Below are positions 47,744 through 57,454 of a stretch of DNA of 64,000 nucleotides, one piece after another. The notes beneath the pieces are model-generated. The model ran no database searches. It was given only the letters and a program-made list of their open reading frames with translations, and was not told where the DNA came from. A program made the translations under genes and the position numbers. Every line of letters starts with the position of its first letter. The first letter of the stretch is position 1. The stretch lies in NCBI RefSeq assembly GCF_001544475.1, contig NZ_FCNW02000014.1, positions 1 through 64,000 on the forward strand. Direction: 5' to 3'. The stretch comes from Caballeronia humi (lineage in GTDB: Bacteria; Pseudomonadota; Gammaproteobacteria; Burkholderiales; Burkholderiaceae).

Positions 47744-48466
47744 TTACTGCGGCAATTCGGCTGCTCCCATGCGTTTAGCGATGACTCTTGCGCGCTGCGT
47801 CAAATACGCCGATCCGCGATGCTCGTCGAAGTACCGCGGGCGCGGCAGCATCACCGCGAGCCGCGCGCTTTGTGCGGGCGTCAGATTCGCCGCCGATGTC
47901 TTGAAGTAGTACTGCGCCGCCGCTTGCGCGCCATACACGCCGTTGCCCCATTCCACCGAATTGAGATAAATCTCGAAGATGCGTTCCTTGTCCATCAGCA
48001 GTTCGAGCATCCACGTGATGACAAGCTCATCCGCCTTGCGGATATAGCTCTTCTCCCGCGACAGGAAAAGATTGCGCGCGAGTTGCTGCGAAATCGTGGA
48101 CCCGCCCGCGACGATCTTTCCGCGCGCCTTGTTCTTCTCCCAGGCTTGCAGGATGGCGTCAGTTTCGTAGCCGTTGTTGCTTGCGAAGTTCGCATCCTCC
48201 GACGCGATGATCGCGCGCTTCAAATTGCGCGAAATCTGGTCGTACGGAACCCAGGTGCGCTGGATCGACAGATCAGGCCGCTCCTGCTTGAGCCGCCACG
48301 CATCGGAACGCATGAAGGCGGTCGACGACGGATTGACCGTCGTCCAGATGGCGATCTGCGCGAAAAAGTAGAGTTGCGTCGCGAGGAACGCGATGGCGAG
48401 CACCGAGACGCCGTACAGAATCCAGCGCGCCGGGCCGAGACGAACCGCCGTTTTCGTTCTTGTCAT
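47744..48466 (-). CDS. mtgA: Monofunctional biosynthetic peptidoglycan transglycosylase
   Basis: 240 residues. It polymerises lipid II into glycan strands at the inner membrane. One N-terminal helix ([20 protein letters not shown]) is followed by the GT51 domain: [15 protein letters not shown] with the catalytic Glu, and [16 protein letters not shown]. Length is typical. It is 27 bases after aroE. Confidence 0.95.
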   Translation of the reverse strand: MTRTKTAVRLGPARWILYGVSVLAIAFLATQLYFFAQIAIWTTVNPSSTAFMRSDAWRLKQERPDLSIQRTWVPYDQISRNLKRAIIASEDANFASNNGYETDAILQAWEKNKARGKIVAGGSTISQQLARNLFLSREKSYIRKADELVITWMLELLMDKERIFEIYLNSVEWGNGVYGAQAAAQYYFKTSAANLTPAQSARLAVMLPRPRYFDEHRGSAYLTQRARVIAKRMGAAELPQ

Positions 48467-48493
48467 GGCAGGAAGTCCGCGCGGTCCGGTGGA

Positions 48494-49339
48494 TCAGGCT
48501 TGCGCGCTCAGAACCTTGCGCAGTTCGCGCAGCACGACACCGCCGTCGGGCCGCACGCCGCGCCACACAAAAAATGACTCCGCCGCCTGCTCGACCAGCA
48601 TCCCGAGCCCGTCCGACGCGCGCGCGCCGAGCGCTTCCGCGTGACGCATGAACACGGTCGGCTGCGGGCTGTACATCATGTCGTAGGCGAGCGAGCCGGG
48701 GCCGTAGACGCCGTCGTCGCAATCGGGGAGCGCGGCGTCGAGGCTGCCGGCTGTCGCGTTGACAATCACGTCGTACGGGCCGGCTTCGACCGAATTCGCG
48801 CCGCCGCCCGAAAAGCGCACGTGCGCGGCCTCTGCGGCATCGGCGAATTGATCGACGAGTTGATGCGCTTTGGCTGCCGTCCGGTTCACGATCGTCAACG
48901 CGGCGGGCTTCTTCTCGAACATCGGCAGCACGACGCCGCGCGCCGCGCCACCCGCGCCGAGCAGCAGAATCCGCGCGCCTTCGAGCCGCACGCCGAGGTT
49001 CTGCTCGATGTCGCGCACGATGCCGATGCCATCGGTGTTGTCGCCGCGAATGCCGTCGACGGTGAACGCGAGCGTATTCACCGCGCCCGCCGCAGCGGCG
49101 CGCGGGGTGAGCGATTCGGCGAGCGCGTGGGCGTCGAGCTTGAACGGAACGGTGACGTTCATGCCGCGCCCGCCCGCTTCGATGAACGTGCGCACATCCT
49201 GAGCAAACGCGCCGATCGTTCCGAGAATGCGGCCGTATTCGACCGGCTCGCCCGTCTGCTCGGCGAAGCGCGCGTGAATCCACGGCGACTTGCTGTGTTC
49301 GATCGGATTGCCGATCACGGCGTAGCGGTCGAGGTTCAT
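48494..49339 (-). CDS. aroE: Shikimate dehydrogenase
   Basis: 281 residues. Reduces 3-dehydroshikimate with NADPH in aromatic amino acid synthesis. VIGNPIEHSKSPWIHARFAE binds shikimate, NVTVPFKLDA carries the catalytic Lys, and LLLGAGGAARGV is the nucleotide-binding loop. It overlaps the RNB gene by four bases. Confidence 0.96.
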   Translation of the reverse strand: MNLDRYAVIGNPIEHSKSPWIHARFAEQTGEPVEYGRILGTIGAFAQDVRTFIEAGGRGMNVTVPFKLDAHALAESLTPRAAAAGAVNTLAFTVDGIRGDNTDGIGIVRDIEQNLGVRLEGARILLLGAGGAARGVVLPMFEKKPAALTIVNRTAAKAHQLVDQFADAAEAAHVRFSGGGANSVEAGPYDVIVNATAGSLDAALPDCDDGVYGPGSLAYDMMYSPQPTVFMRHAEALGARASDGLGMLVEQAAESFFVWRGVRPDGGVVLRELRKVLSAQA

Positions 49340-51396
49340 CGCGTCTCCGTCGCGTCGGTGGAGGGTTGTTCGGGCTCGGCGGCCGGGACTTCCGGCGTGG
49401 CTTCGGCCTGCGCTTCGGGTTCGCTTTCGGCGCTCAGATCGGTCGTCTCGATAATGTCCTCTTCGGCCTCCTCTTCGGCGACTTCAGCCGATGCCGACGG
49501 CGCATCGATCACGTGCAGCAGCCGGCACGACGCTTCGACGGTCAATTCATCGATCGACATCACGTCGAGCATCACCTTCGTGCCACGCGCGTGCACGCCG
49601 AGACCCGGCACGTGCAGCATCAGGGGAATCTCATCGAGACGCACGAGATCGTCCTTCACCACCGCCGCCGCCACGTGCTTCCTGTTCTCCTGCTTGAGCC
49701 AGCGCAGGCACCAGAAATACTCCATGCGGCGCTGATGATCGGCGTAGGCGGAATAGGTATCGTCGAAGCCCTGCACGACGGCGAAGAGATCGGCGTCCTT
49801 CGGCTTGAACGGCGCGGCGAGTTTGGCCGTGACGCCGTGCTGCACGCACGCGAGCAACTGCCACTGGTTCACCAGATCGACGTAGCGGCGCAGCGGCGAC
49901 GTGCTCCAAGCGTACTGCGCGACGCCCAGGCCTTCGTGCGGCGCGGGCGTCGTCTGCATGCGGGTGCGCTTTGGACCCGGCCCGCCGAAACCTCGCTGCG
50001 AACGATAGATGCCCGGCACGCCGTGGTCGTTCAAAAAAGCGCCCCAAGATGAATTTGCGAGAATCGCCAGTTCCGCGACGATCAGATCGAGCGGCGATCC
50101 GCGACGGCGCGGCGTGATCGTGATGTGTTCGCCTTCCACATAGAAGTTGAAATCGTTGTTGCGCTGCACTTCGCGACGCAGGCCGTAAGTCGCGCGCGCT
50201 TCCTGCCGCTTCTCGAACAGCGCCTGCGCGAGCGGCCACAGGACCGCGATGTCTTCCTTGTGCGCGTAATCGCCGCTGCCGTTCGCGAGCGTTTCCTCGG
50301 TGACGAATTCATCGAGATGGTTGTGGCGCAGGTTGCTCTTCACGAACACGCGCTCGGCGCGCGTCTCGGTGGCGACGATCTCCTGCGTCTCGCGATTCAC
50401 GATGATGTAGAGCGACAACGCCGGACGCAGCCCGCCCTCGGCGAGCGTGAACGCCTCGACGACGCTGTCGGGCATCATCGTGATCTTGTCGCCGGGCATG
50501 TAGACCGTGGACAGACGCGTGCGCGCGATCGCATCGACCATGTCGCCGCGCGCGATGCCGAGCGCCGGCGCCGCAATATGAATACCGACGCGCACGCGGC
50601 CGTCCGCGAGATGCTCGACGGAGAACGCGTCGTCGATTTCGGTGGTCGTGACGTCGTCGATGGAGAACGCTTCGACGTCCGCTTCGGGCAAATCCTCAGG
50701 CAGCGGCGGAATCTCTACCGCCGGAAAACCGATGCCGTGCGGGAAGAATTCGGACAGGAAACGCGCTTCGTGCAATGCCCGCGCCGACGGAATCCCGCCG
50801 CATTCGAGCATCAGCCGCGCTTGCGAAATGCCGCGCGCGGCAGCGGCGGCTTCGAGCGCCTTGTATTCGATCGAATTCTTGTCGGGCTTGGTCAGCAAGC
50901 CGATCGCCTTGCCGACGAGCGCCTCGGGCAGCTTGCCCGCCTTCAGTTCCTCTTCGTAGCCGGCCTGCACGAGCGCCTGCTGGCGCTTCTTTTCCAGCGA
51001 CGCGAGCGCCATCTGCAATTGTTCCTGCGGCGCGCGCTGATATTGCCCGCGCCCCTTGCGGCGGAAATACACCGGCGCGCCGTGCATGCGCAGCACGAGC
51101 GCCGCGCGTTCGACCGCGCCGAACTTGTCGCCGAAATAATCGGCGCCGAGCGTCGCGAACGGAAACTCTTCGTTGGGCGCGCATTCCCACAGGAAGTCGA
51201 GGTCGATGTCCTGAGCGATGGTGTCGGCTTCCTTCATCAGGTCGCCGGCGGCGGGCTTCTCGAACTCGAACAGCACGTCTTTCGCGCGCACTTTCGCTCG
51301 CCGGCCGCCCGGCAACTCGACCTGGAACGCGTCGCCCTGTTTCGACAGGACCGCGCCGGCCTTGAAACTACCCGATTCCTCGAAGAAAACGTTCAC
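49336..51396 (-). CDS. RNB-domain exoribonuclease (RNase II family)
   Basis: 686 residues. The RNB catalytic core starts near residue 245 with DDVTTTEIDDAFSVE and RVGIHIAAPALG, the acidic metal-binding residues of RNase II/R. YAWSTSPLRRYVDL is the other conserved block. It degrades RNA processively from the 3' end. It is shorter than RNase R and ends in a Glu/Pro-rich tail without a clear S1 domain. It heads the transcription unit with aroE and mtgA. Confidence 0.92.
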   Translation of the reverse strand: MNVFFEESGSFKAGAVLSKQGDAFQVELPGGRRAKVRAKDVLFEFEKPAAGDLMKEADTIAQDIDLDFLWECAPNEEFPFATLGADYFGDKFGAVERAALVLRMHGAPVYFRRKGRGQYQRAPQEQLQMALASLEKKRQQALVQAGYEEELKAGKLPEALVGKAIGLLTKPDKNSIEYKALEAAAAARGISQARLMLECGGIPSARALHEARFLSEFFPHGIGFPAVEIPPLPEDLPEADVEAFSIDDVTTTEIDDAFSVEHLADGRVRVGIHIAAPALGIARGDMVDAIARTRLSTVYMPGDKITMMPDSVVEAFTLAEGGLRPALSLYIIVNRETQEIVATETRAERVFVKSNLRHNHLDEFVTEETLANGSGDYAHKEDIAVLWPLAQALFEKRQEARATYGLRREVQRNNDFNFYVEGEHITITPRRRGSPLDLIVAELAILANSSWGAFLNDHGVPGIYRSQRGFGGPGPKRTRMQTTPAPHEGLGVAQYAWSTSPLRRYVDLVNQWQLLACVQHGVTAKLAAPFKPKDADLFAVVQGFDDTYSAYADHQRRMEYFWCLRWLKQENRKHVAAAVVKDDLVRLDEIPLMLHVPGLGVHARGTKVMLDVMSIDELTVEASCRLLHVIDAPSASAEVAEEEAEEDIIETTDLSAESEPEAQAEATPEVPAAEPEQPSTDATETR

Positions 51397-51519
51397 TCAA
51401 TACTCTCGCAAGACTGTGGACCGGCGAGCGCGATTGCTCGCCGTATTCGATTTAGCTTAGGGCAACGTGGATCTGGCGCTGGTTTTAAACACCGCGTGCG
51501 CTCACGGCGGACGGCGCGC

Positions 51520-52119
51520 TCACGCCGCCGCGGACGCCACCGTCGCGGGCGGACGCGGCGCGCAAAACGCGAGCACCTCGTCCAGATACTTCGGAAAATC
51601 GCTGATCGCGTGATCACCGCCCTGGATCAGCGTCGTGCGCACGTTGGGGTAATGCTCGAGCATCGTGCGGTAGTCGAGCACTTCGTCGCCGGTCGCGGCT
51701 ATCAGATAGTAGCGCTCCGGCCGCGTGATGGCGTCGACGCCGAGCGCGCGCAGTTCATCGAGATGAACCGGCGTCACGACAATGCTGCCGCCGCCATGCC
51801 ACAACGGCTGCTCGCCGAGGTAATGGCTCAGATCGCGCTGCGGCACGACCGCTGGATTGAGCAGTACCGCGCGCCAGCCGTGCTTTTCGGCGAGGTAGGT
51901 CGCGTAATAGCCGCCGAGCGAACTGCCGATCACCGTGACATCCTGCGTATCGGCTATTGCCACCAGCGATTCAGCCAGCGCGATCGCTTCGCGCGGCGAA
52001 ACGGGCAAGACCGGGCACCGCCATTCGTCGAGCCGGCCGAGTTCCGCGAGACGCGCGCGCATCACGCGCGCCTTGAACGATTGCGGTGACGAGCGAAAGC
52101 CGTGCAGGTAGAGAATCAC
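51520..52119 (-). CDS. YqiA/YcfP-family alpha/beta hydrolase
   Basis: 199 residues. The oxyanion region is ILYLHGFRSSPQSFKA at the start, and the nucleophile elbow is GSSLGGYYATYLA. These are typical of YqiA esterases, which cleave short acyl esters; the natural substrate is unknown. It starts with a GTG that overlaps the mpl stop (GTGA). Confidence 0.88.
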   Translation of the reverse strand: MILYLHGFRSSPQSFKARVMRARLAELGRLDEWRCPVLPVSPREAIALAESLVAIADTQDVTVIGSSLGGYYATYLAEKHGWRAVLLNPAVVPQRDLSHYLGEQPLWHGGGSIVVTPVHLDELRALGVDAITRPERYYLIAATGDEVLDYRTMLEHYPNVRTTLIQGGDHAISDFPKYLDEVLAFCAPRPPATVASAAA

Positions 52120-53522
52120 GCGTGGCCCCTGGCGGGTCGCGCCGACAGCGCGTCCAGCAGTTTCTGATGCACGCCGCCGAATCCGCCGTTGCTCATCACG
52201 AGGACGTGATCGCCCGGCTCGGCGGCGGCGGCGACCGCCTTGACCAACGAGTCTATTTCGTTGAATGCGCGCGCCTTTTCTCCGAGCGGCGCGAGCGCTT
52301 CGGCGAGATCCCAGCCGAGCTTGTCGCGGCCTTCGCGCGCCCCGTAGCCGAAGACGAGATCGGCGTCTTTCAGGCTCGCCGGCAGTTGCGCCTTCATCGT
52401 GCCGAGTTTCATTGTGTTCGAGCGCGGTTCGAGCACGGCGAGAATGCGCGCCGCATTGTCCGCCCCGCCGATGCGCGTGCGCAATCCGGCGACGGTGGTT
52501 TCGATGGCGGTCGGATGATGGGCGAAGTCGTCGTAGACGGTGATGCCGTCGACGCTGCCCTTTACTTCCATGCGCCGCTTGACATTGCGAAAACTCCCGA
52601 GCGCCTTCACCGATTGCGACGGCGGCACGCCGACCGAGCGCGCCGCCGCGATCGCCGCGAGCGCGTTCATGCGGTTGTGATCGCCCTGCACCTGCCAGTC
52701 GACGACGCCCATCCGCTCGCCTTCCCAGTACACGGCGAACTGTTCGTCGACGGTCGCGCCGTCCGTGGCGGGAAGCGCCTGCCAGCCGCCGTCGACGCCG
52801 AAGCGCTCCACGCCTGACCAGCAGCCGCGTGTGAGCACGCGTTCGAGCGCGCCCTCGCGGCCATTCGTCACAATGCGCCCGACGCTCGGCACGGTGCGCA
52901 CGAGATGGTGGAATTGCGTTTCGATGGCGGCGAGATCGGGGAAGATGTCAGCGTGATCGAATTCGAGGTTGTTCAGCACCGCCGTGCGCGGCCGGTAGTG
53001 GACGAATTTCGAGCGCTTGTCGAAGAAAGCGGTGTCGTACTCGTCGGCTTCGATCACGAAAAAGCTCGAATCGGTCAGCCGCGCCGAAATGCCGAAGTTC
53101 AGCGGCACGCCGCCGATCAGAAAGCCCGGATTCAGCCCGCCTTCCTCCAGCAGCCACGCGAGCATCGAACTCGTCGTAGTCTTGCCGTGCGTGCCAGCGA
53201 CCGCGAGCACCCATTTGCCAGCAAGCACGTGCTCGCCCAGCCACTGCGGCCCCGACGTATAAGGCAGCCCGCGATCGAGAATCGCCTCCATCAGCGGATT
53301 GCCGCGCGTGACCACGTTGCCGATCACGAAAAGGTCGGGTTGCAGCGAAAGCTGTTCGACGCCGTAACCTTCGATCAACTCGATGCCTTGCGCTTCGAGT
53401 TGCGTGCTCATCGGCGGATAGACACCGGCGTCGCAGCCGGTGACTTTGTGGCCCGCCTCGCGGGCGAGGACGGCGAGACCGCCCATGAAAGTGCCGCAGA
53501 TGCCGAGGATGTGGATGTGCAT
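52116..53522 (-). CDS. mpl: UDP-N-acetylmuramate:L-Ala-gamma-D-Glu-meso-DAP ligase
   Basis: 468 residues. A Mur ligase that recycles the released murein tripeptide onto UDP-MurNAc. It starts MHIHILGICGTFMGGLAVLA, has the ATP loop GTHGKTTTSSMLAW, and then the central DFAHHPTAIETTV block typical of Mpl/MurC. The ATG at 53522 matches the family N-terminus; 13 in-frame codons upstream do not. It is divergent from the gene at 53701. Confidence 0.96.
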   Translation of the reverse strand: MHIHILGICGTFMGGLAVLAREAGHKVTGCDAGVYPPMSTQLEAQGIELIEGYGVEQLSLQPDLFVIGNVVTRGNPLMEAILDRGLPYTSGPQWLGEHVLAGKWVLAVAGTHGKTTTSSMLAWLLEEGGLNPGFLIGGVPLNFGISARLTDSSFFVIEADEYDTAFFDKRSKFVHYRPRTAVLNNLEFDHADIFPDLAAIETQFHHLVRTVPSVGRIVTNGREGALERVLTRGCWSGVERFGVDGGWQALPATDGATVDEQFAVYWEGERMGVVDWQVQGDHNRMNALAAIAAARSVGVPPSQSVKALGSFRNVKRRMEVKGSVDGITVYDDFAHHPTAIETTVAGLRTRIGGADNAARILAVLEPRSNTMKLGTMKAQLPASLKDADLVFGYGAREGRDKLGWDLAEALAPLGEKARAFNEIDSLVKAVAAAAEPGDHVLVMSNGGFGGVHQKLLDALSARPARGHA

Positions 53523-53700
53523 AAAGCGTGGTCGCGCGCGGGGCGCAGTCTCGGAAAACACAGGCCGGGCGGCTTACAAGGGCCCGACCGCGAAGAAACA
53601 AGAAGGCGCTTATTGTAACCGAGGGCGCCAGCCGCTCCGGCTTTCCGCACGGCCGTTTGCCGCAGCCGGAAGGCTCCCTGATCTCTAGTATGATTCCGAG

Positions 53701-54354
53701 ATGATTCGCAAATCTCATTTCGATCCGCAGCGCGTTCGCGAGGAAATCGCGATCGCTGCCGCGCGGATGATCGCCGAGGACGGGCTCGACTATTCCACCG
53801 CGAAGCGCAAGGCGGCGCGGCAGGTTGTCGGCGAGTCGAGAGTCGGCGGCGAATGGCTGCCGGACAACGACCAGATCGAAGAAGAGATCCGCGAGTATCA
53901 GGCGATTTTCCAGAGCGACACGCAGCCCGCCGTGCTGCGCCGGATGCGCGAAGTCGCGCTCGACTGGATGCTGCGGCTCGAACAGTTCAATCCGTATCTG
54001 ACCGGCGCTGTGTTGAACGGCACGGCCGGCGAACATTCCGACATCCATCTGCAATGCTTCTGCGACAACCCGAAGGAAGTCGCGATTTACCTGCTGAACG
54101 CGAACATTCAATATGACGTGTCCGAAACGCGGCACTTCGCCGGGCGCGGCTATGTCGAAACGCTGAGCTTCCTGAACCGGCCGACGCGCGCGGAAGATCC
54201 GATGGGCATCCACATCGCGCTCTACGACACCAACGATCTGCGCGGCGCCGTGCGCGCCGACGGCCGCGGACGGCTGGCGCGCGCAAATGCGTCGGCAGTG
54301 CGCGCGCTGCTCGGTCCCTCCGACACCCCGCCGGCCATCGGCATCGCCGGCTGA
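53701..54354 (+). CDS. Nucleotidyltransferase-like protein of unknown function
   Basis: 217 residues. The N-terminal ~90 residues are helical and charged (HFDPQRVREEIAIAAARMIA). The middle (YLTGAVLNGTAGEHSDIHLQ, ~residues 99-118) resembles the minimal nucleotidyltransferase pattern G-[ST]-x..-D-x-[DH], but the second acidic residue is His. Activity is therefore uncertain. It is conserved in gene order next to mpl and the tlpA-like gene in related bacteria (from memory). Confidence 0.7.
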   Translation: MIRKSHFDPQRVREEIAIAAARMIAEDGLDYSTAKRKAARQVVGESRVGGEWLPDNDQIEEEIREYQAIFQSDTQPAVLRRMREVALDWMLRLEQFNPYLTGAVLNGTAGEHSDIHLQCFCDNPKEVAIYLLNANIQYDVSETRHFAGRGYVETLSFLNRPTRAEDPMGIHIALYDTNDLRGAVRADGRGRLARANASAVRALLGPSDTPPAIGIAG

Positions 54355-54384
54355 TCACGGCTCAACGCACTTACAAGCATCTAC

Positions 54385-54918
54385 ATGAACTCGAAACGCA
54401 TCCTGGCGGCCATCGTGGTCGCGATCGCCGCGACCGCCGGCGGCTTCTACGCCGGTCACCTGATGACGGGCGGCACGAGCGAAGCGGCTTCGTCGTCGAA
54501 CGCCGTCGATCATTTGTGGACCGCGACGCTTCAAAACGCCGACGGTACGCAGCAATCGCTCGCGGCCTTCAAAGGGAAGCCGATCGTGGTGAACTTCTGG
54601 GCATCGTGGTGCGGACCGTGCGTGAAAGAGATGCCCGCGCTTTCCGCGCTGCACACTCAATATGAAAAGAAGGGCATCACGTTCATCGGCCTGGGCGTCG
54701 ATACCGAGAAAAACATCAACGATTTCCTGCGCAAGGTGCCGGTGAGCTATCCCGTGTACATCGCAGGATTCGGTGGCGCCGACCTCGCCCGCCACTTCGG
54801 CGATGACGCGGGCGGTCTGCCATTTACCGTCGTAATCGATGCAAAAGGCGTCGTACGGTCGACAAAACTCGGCGAAGTTGATCCTGCCGAGCTGAAACAC
54901 ACGCTCGACGCGCTGTAA
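54385..54918 (+). CDS. TlpA/ResA-family thiol-disulfide oxidoreductase
   Basis: 177 residues. An N-terminal signal anchor (RILAAIVVAIAATAGGFYAG) places the thioredoxin domain in the periplasm. The active site is WASWCGPC (Cys76, Cys79). Such proteins reduce apocytochromes or other exported thiol proteins. It follows the previous gene by 30 bases and ends in a strong hairpin. Confidence 0.92.
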   Translation: MNSKRILAAIVVAIAATAGGFYAGHLMTGGTSEAASSSNAVDHLWTATLQNADGTQQSLAAFKGKPIVVNFWASWCGPCVKEMPALSALHTQYEKKGITFIGLGVDTEKNINDFLRKVPVSYPVYIAGFGGADLARHFGDDAGGLPFTVVIDAKGVVRSTKLGEVDPAELKHTLDAL

Positions 54919-54940
54919 CAGTTATTCACGCGACTCACGC

Positions 54941-54966
54941 AAATTGGCGCCGGAAGGCGCCAATTT
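54941..54966 (+). terminator. Terminator-like hairpin after the tlpA gene
   Basis: AAATTGGCGCC (54941-54951), loop GGAA, GGCGCCAATTT (54956-54966), a perfect 11-bp stem. A short T-rich tract follows a few bases later. Confidence 0.75.
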
Positions 54967-55164
54967 CGCAACCATTTGCTTATTTTTGAGAGAACATGCG
55001 GGCACGCGCGTCGCGGATGGTGTAATTTGTGCCGGCAGCAAGTTGAGCGCCGCCCTGTAAAACTAGACAAAATTCTCTAAAGAGCGCTAAAGTGCGCCCA
55101 ATTCGCACAAACCGAAGCGACTATGACATCAACGCTGACGCTGCGCAGCATTCATCCGAAATTG

Positions 55165-55191
55165 GGCGGCATCCGGGAACCGGATGCCGCC
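55165..55191 (+). promoter_or_regulatory. Perfect hairpin in the accB leader
   Basis: GGCGGCATCCGG (55165-55176), loop GAA, CCGGATGCCGCC (55180-55191). It has no T-tail, so it is more likely a structured leader element than a terminator. Confidence 0.55.
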
Positions 55192-55251
55192 GTTCACGTA
55201 GCGGCGACCGCCATGCGCGCCCCGCTTCACCGCAGCAATCGCAGCAATCGC

Positions 55252-55393
55252 AAGTGCTTCCGGCATCAACATCACTGTACCGGCCAGATCGCAATCAACG
55301 CGCTCTCGTGCAGACAGGCACTGCCGCCGGCACGTTGACTCGCCGGCCATGCAACACCCATAAATCAAGTCAAGCACCGGAAGCACTTCCGGT
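55252..55393 (+). promoter_or_regulatory. Competing inverted repeats just before accB
   Basis: ACCGGAAG-CA-CTTCCGGT (55376-55393) forms a local hairpin 28 bases before the accB start. Part of it, CCGGAAGCACTT (55377-55388), is also the exact complement of AAGTGCTTCCGG at 55252-55263. Only one pairing can exist at a time, which suggests a switch near the ribosome site. Confidence 0.4.
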
Positions 55394-55420
55394 CTCCAAG
55401 TATTGAAAGGGGATTTTTCG

Positions 55421-55900
55421 ATGGACCTTCGTAAACTCAAAACGCTGATCGACCTCGTCTCGGAATCCGGTATCTCGGAACTCGAAGTGACCGAGGGCGA
55501 AGGAAAGGTTCGCATCGTCAAGAACGCGGCGCCCGTTTACATGCAGGCGCCCCAGCAGTACATGCCGCAAGGCCAGCCGCAGCAGGCGCCGCAGTTCGGC
55601 CCGGCCAGCGATGCAGGCGCCGCCGCTGCGCCGGCCGCGGCTCCCGTCGCTGCCGCGCCCGAAGGCCACATCGTGACCTCGCCGATGGTCGGCTCGTTCT
55701 ACCGCGCGCCGTCGCCGGGCGCGGAGCCGTTCGTGCAGGTTGGCGATACGGTGAAGGAAGGCCAGACGATCTGCATCATCGAAGCGATGAAACTCCTGAA
55801 CGAGATCGAGTCGGACAAGTCGGGCGTCGTGAAGGAAATTCTGTGCGAGAACGGTCAGGCGGTCGAATACGGCCAGCCGCTTTTCGTGATCGGCGAGTAA
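55421..55900 (+). CDS. accB: Biotin carboxyl carrier protein of acetyl-CoA carboxylase
   Basis: 159 residues. The C-terminal biotinyl domain carries [10 protein letters not shown] with the biotinylated Lys124. A Pro/Ala/Gln-rich swinging linker covers about residues 40-82. The N-terminal [20 protein letters not shown] is typical. The ATG at 55421 has an AAAGGGGA site; six in-frame codons upstream are dismissed. It works with AccC, encoded downstream, to make malonyl-CoA. Confidence 0.97.
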   Translation: MDLRKLKTLIDLVSESGISELEVTEGEGKVRIVKNAAPVYMQAPQQYMPQGQPQQAPQFGPASDAGAAAAPAAAPVAAAPEGHIVTSPMVGSFYRAPSPGAEPFVQVGDTVKEGQTICIIEAMKLLNEIESDKSGVVKEILCENGQAVEYGQPLFVIGE

Positions 55901-56077
55901 GCCGGGCGAATTCATGCCGCGTCGACGCGCCGCGCTTCATCGGAACGCGCACGACGGCGTGGGCAAATTCAGGCATTCGCCGCGTCCGCGTGAGCGCTCC
56001 GGAGCATTCGGAGCAGCAACGCGCCGCCGATCCTCCAGGGCCGCACAGCCGGTCCGCTGATGAGTCGAATAATTGCT

Positions 56078-57448
56078 ATGTTTGAAAAAATCCTCATTGC
56101 GAACCGTGGCGAGATCGCGCTTCGCATCCAGCGCGCGTGCCGCGAACTGGGCGTCAAGACGGTCATCGTCTATTCCGAAGCCGACAAGGAAGCGAAGTAC
56201 GTAAAGCTCGCTGACGAAGCGGTCTGCATCGGACCGGCGCCGTCGAACCTTTCGTACCTGAACATGCCGGCGCTCATCAGCGCGGCCGAAGTCACCGACG
56301 CCGAAGCGATCCACCCCGGTTACGGCTTTCTCTCGGAGAACGCGGATTTCGCGGAGCGCGTCGAGCAGTCGGGCTTCACGTTCATCGGGCCGCGTCCGGA
56401 AACGATCCGCATGATGGGCGACAAGGTCACCGCCAAGCAGACGATGATCAAGACCGGTGTGCCGTGCGTGCCGGGCTCGGAAGGGGCGTTGCCCGACGAT
56501 CCGAAGGAGATCGTGAAGATTGCCCGCACGATCGGTTATCCGGTGATCATCAAGGCGGCGGGCGGCGGCGGCGGGCGCGGGATGCGCGTCGTGCACACGG
56601 AAGCGGCGCTCGTGAACGCGGTCAACATGACGCGCGAGGAAGCGGGCCGTGCGTTCGGTAATCCGCAGGTCTATATGGAAAAGTTCCTCGAGAATCCGCG
56701 TCACATCGAGATCCAGATTCTCGCGGATTCGTTCCGCAACGCGATCTGGCTCGGCGAGCGCGATTGCTCGATGCAGCGCCGCCACCAGAAGGTGATCGAA
56801 GAGGCGCCGGCGCCGGGCGTTCCGCGCCGTCTGATCGACCGGATCGGCGACCGTTGCGCGGAAGCGTGCAGGAAGATGGGCTATCTCGGTGCGGGCACGT
56901 TCGAATTCCTGTACGAAAACAACGAGTTCTATTTCATCGAAATGAACACGCGCGTGCAGGTCGAGCATCCGGTGACAGAACTGATTACCGGCGTCGATAT
57001 CGTGCAGGAACAGATTCGGATCGCCGCGGGCGAGAAGCTCTTGTTCCGCCAGAAGGACATCCAGTTCCGCGGCCACGCCATCGAATGCCGGATCAACGCG
57101 GAAGATCCGTTCAAGTTCACGCCATCGCCGGGACGCCTCACGTCGTGGCATTCGCCGGGCGGGCCGGGAATCCGCGTCGATTCGCACGCGTACAACGGCT
57201 ATTTCGTCCCGCCGAACTACGATTCGATGATCGGCAAGCTGATTTCCTACGGCGCGACTCGCGAGCAGGCGATCAACCGGATGCGTATCGCGCTGTCGGA
57301 AATGGTTGTCGAAGGGATTTCGACCAACATCCCGCTGCATCGCGAGATGATGATCGACGCGAAGTTCGTCGAGGGCGGCACGAGCATCCACTACCTCGAA
57401 AACAAGCTGGCCGCGCGCCAGGCGGCCGTCGCCGCTGAAGAGGCGTAA
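56078..57448 (+). CDS. accC: Biotin carboxylase subunit of acetyl-CoA carboxylase
   Basis: 456 residues. It carboxylates the biotin on AccB using ATP and bicarbonate. It starts [20 protein letters not shown], and has the ATP-grasp glycine loop [11 protein letters not shown] and the catalytic [14 protein letters not shown]. The ATG at 56078 is chosen because it starts at the conserved MFEKI; another ATG lies six codons upstream. prmA follows after six bases. Confidence 0.98.
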   Translation: MFEKILIANRGEIALRIQRACRELGVKTVIVYSEADKEAKYVKLADEAVCIGPAPSNLSYLNMPALISAAEVTDAEAIHPGYGFLSENADFAERVEQSGFTFIGPRPETIRMMGDKVTAKQTMIKTGVPCVPGSEGALPDDPKEIVKIARTIGYPVIIKAAGGGGGRGMRVVHTEAALVNAVNMTREEAGRAFGNPQVYMEKFLENPRHIEIQILADSFRNAIWLGERDCSMQRRHQKVIEEAPAPGVPRRLIDRIGDRCAEACRKMGYLGAGTFEFLYENNEFYFIEMNTRVQVEHPVTELITGVDIVQEQIRIAAGEKLLFRQKDIQFRGHAIECRINAEDPFKFTPSPGRLTSWHSPGGPGIRVDSHAYNGYFVPPNYDSMIGKLISYGATREQAINRMRIALSEMVVEGISTNIPLHREMMIDAKFVEGGTSIHYLENKLAARQAAVAAEEA

Positions 57449-57454
57449 GCAAAA

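Larger units (their letters stand above)
54919..55420. other. Long leader/intergenic region upstream of accB
   Basis: About 500 bases with no convincing gene. It contains the tlpA terminator (54941-54966), a perfect 12-bp hairpin (55165-55191) and a pair of competing inverted repeats (55252-55263, 55376-55393). This is where related genomes often carry aroQ, which is not seen here. Confidence 0.6.

Noticed and set aside
55092-55406. A 104-codon plus-strand frame in the accB leader as a small gene
   Set aside because: No ribosome site or domain; composition is unlike a protein, and the stretch is dominated by inverted repeats.
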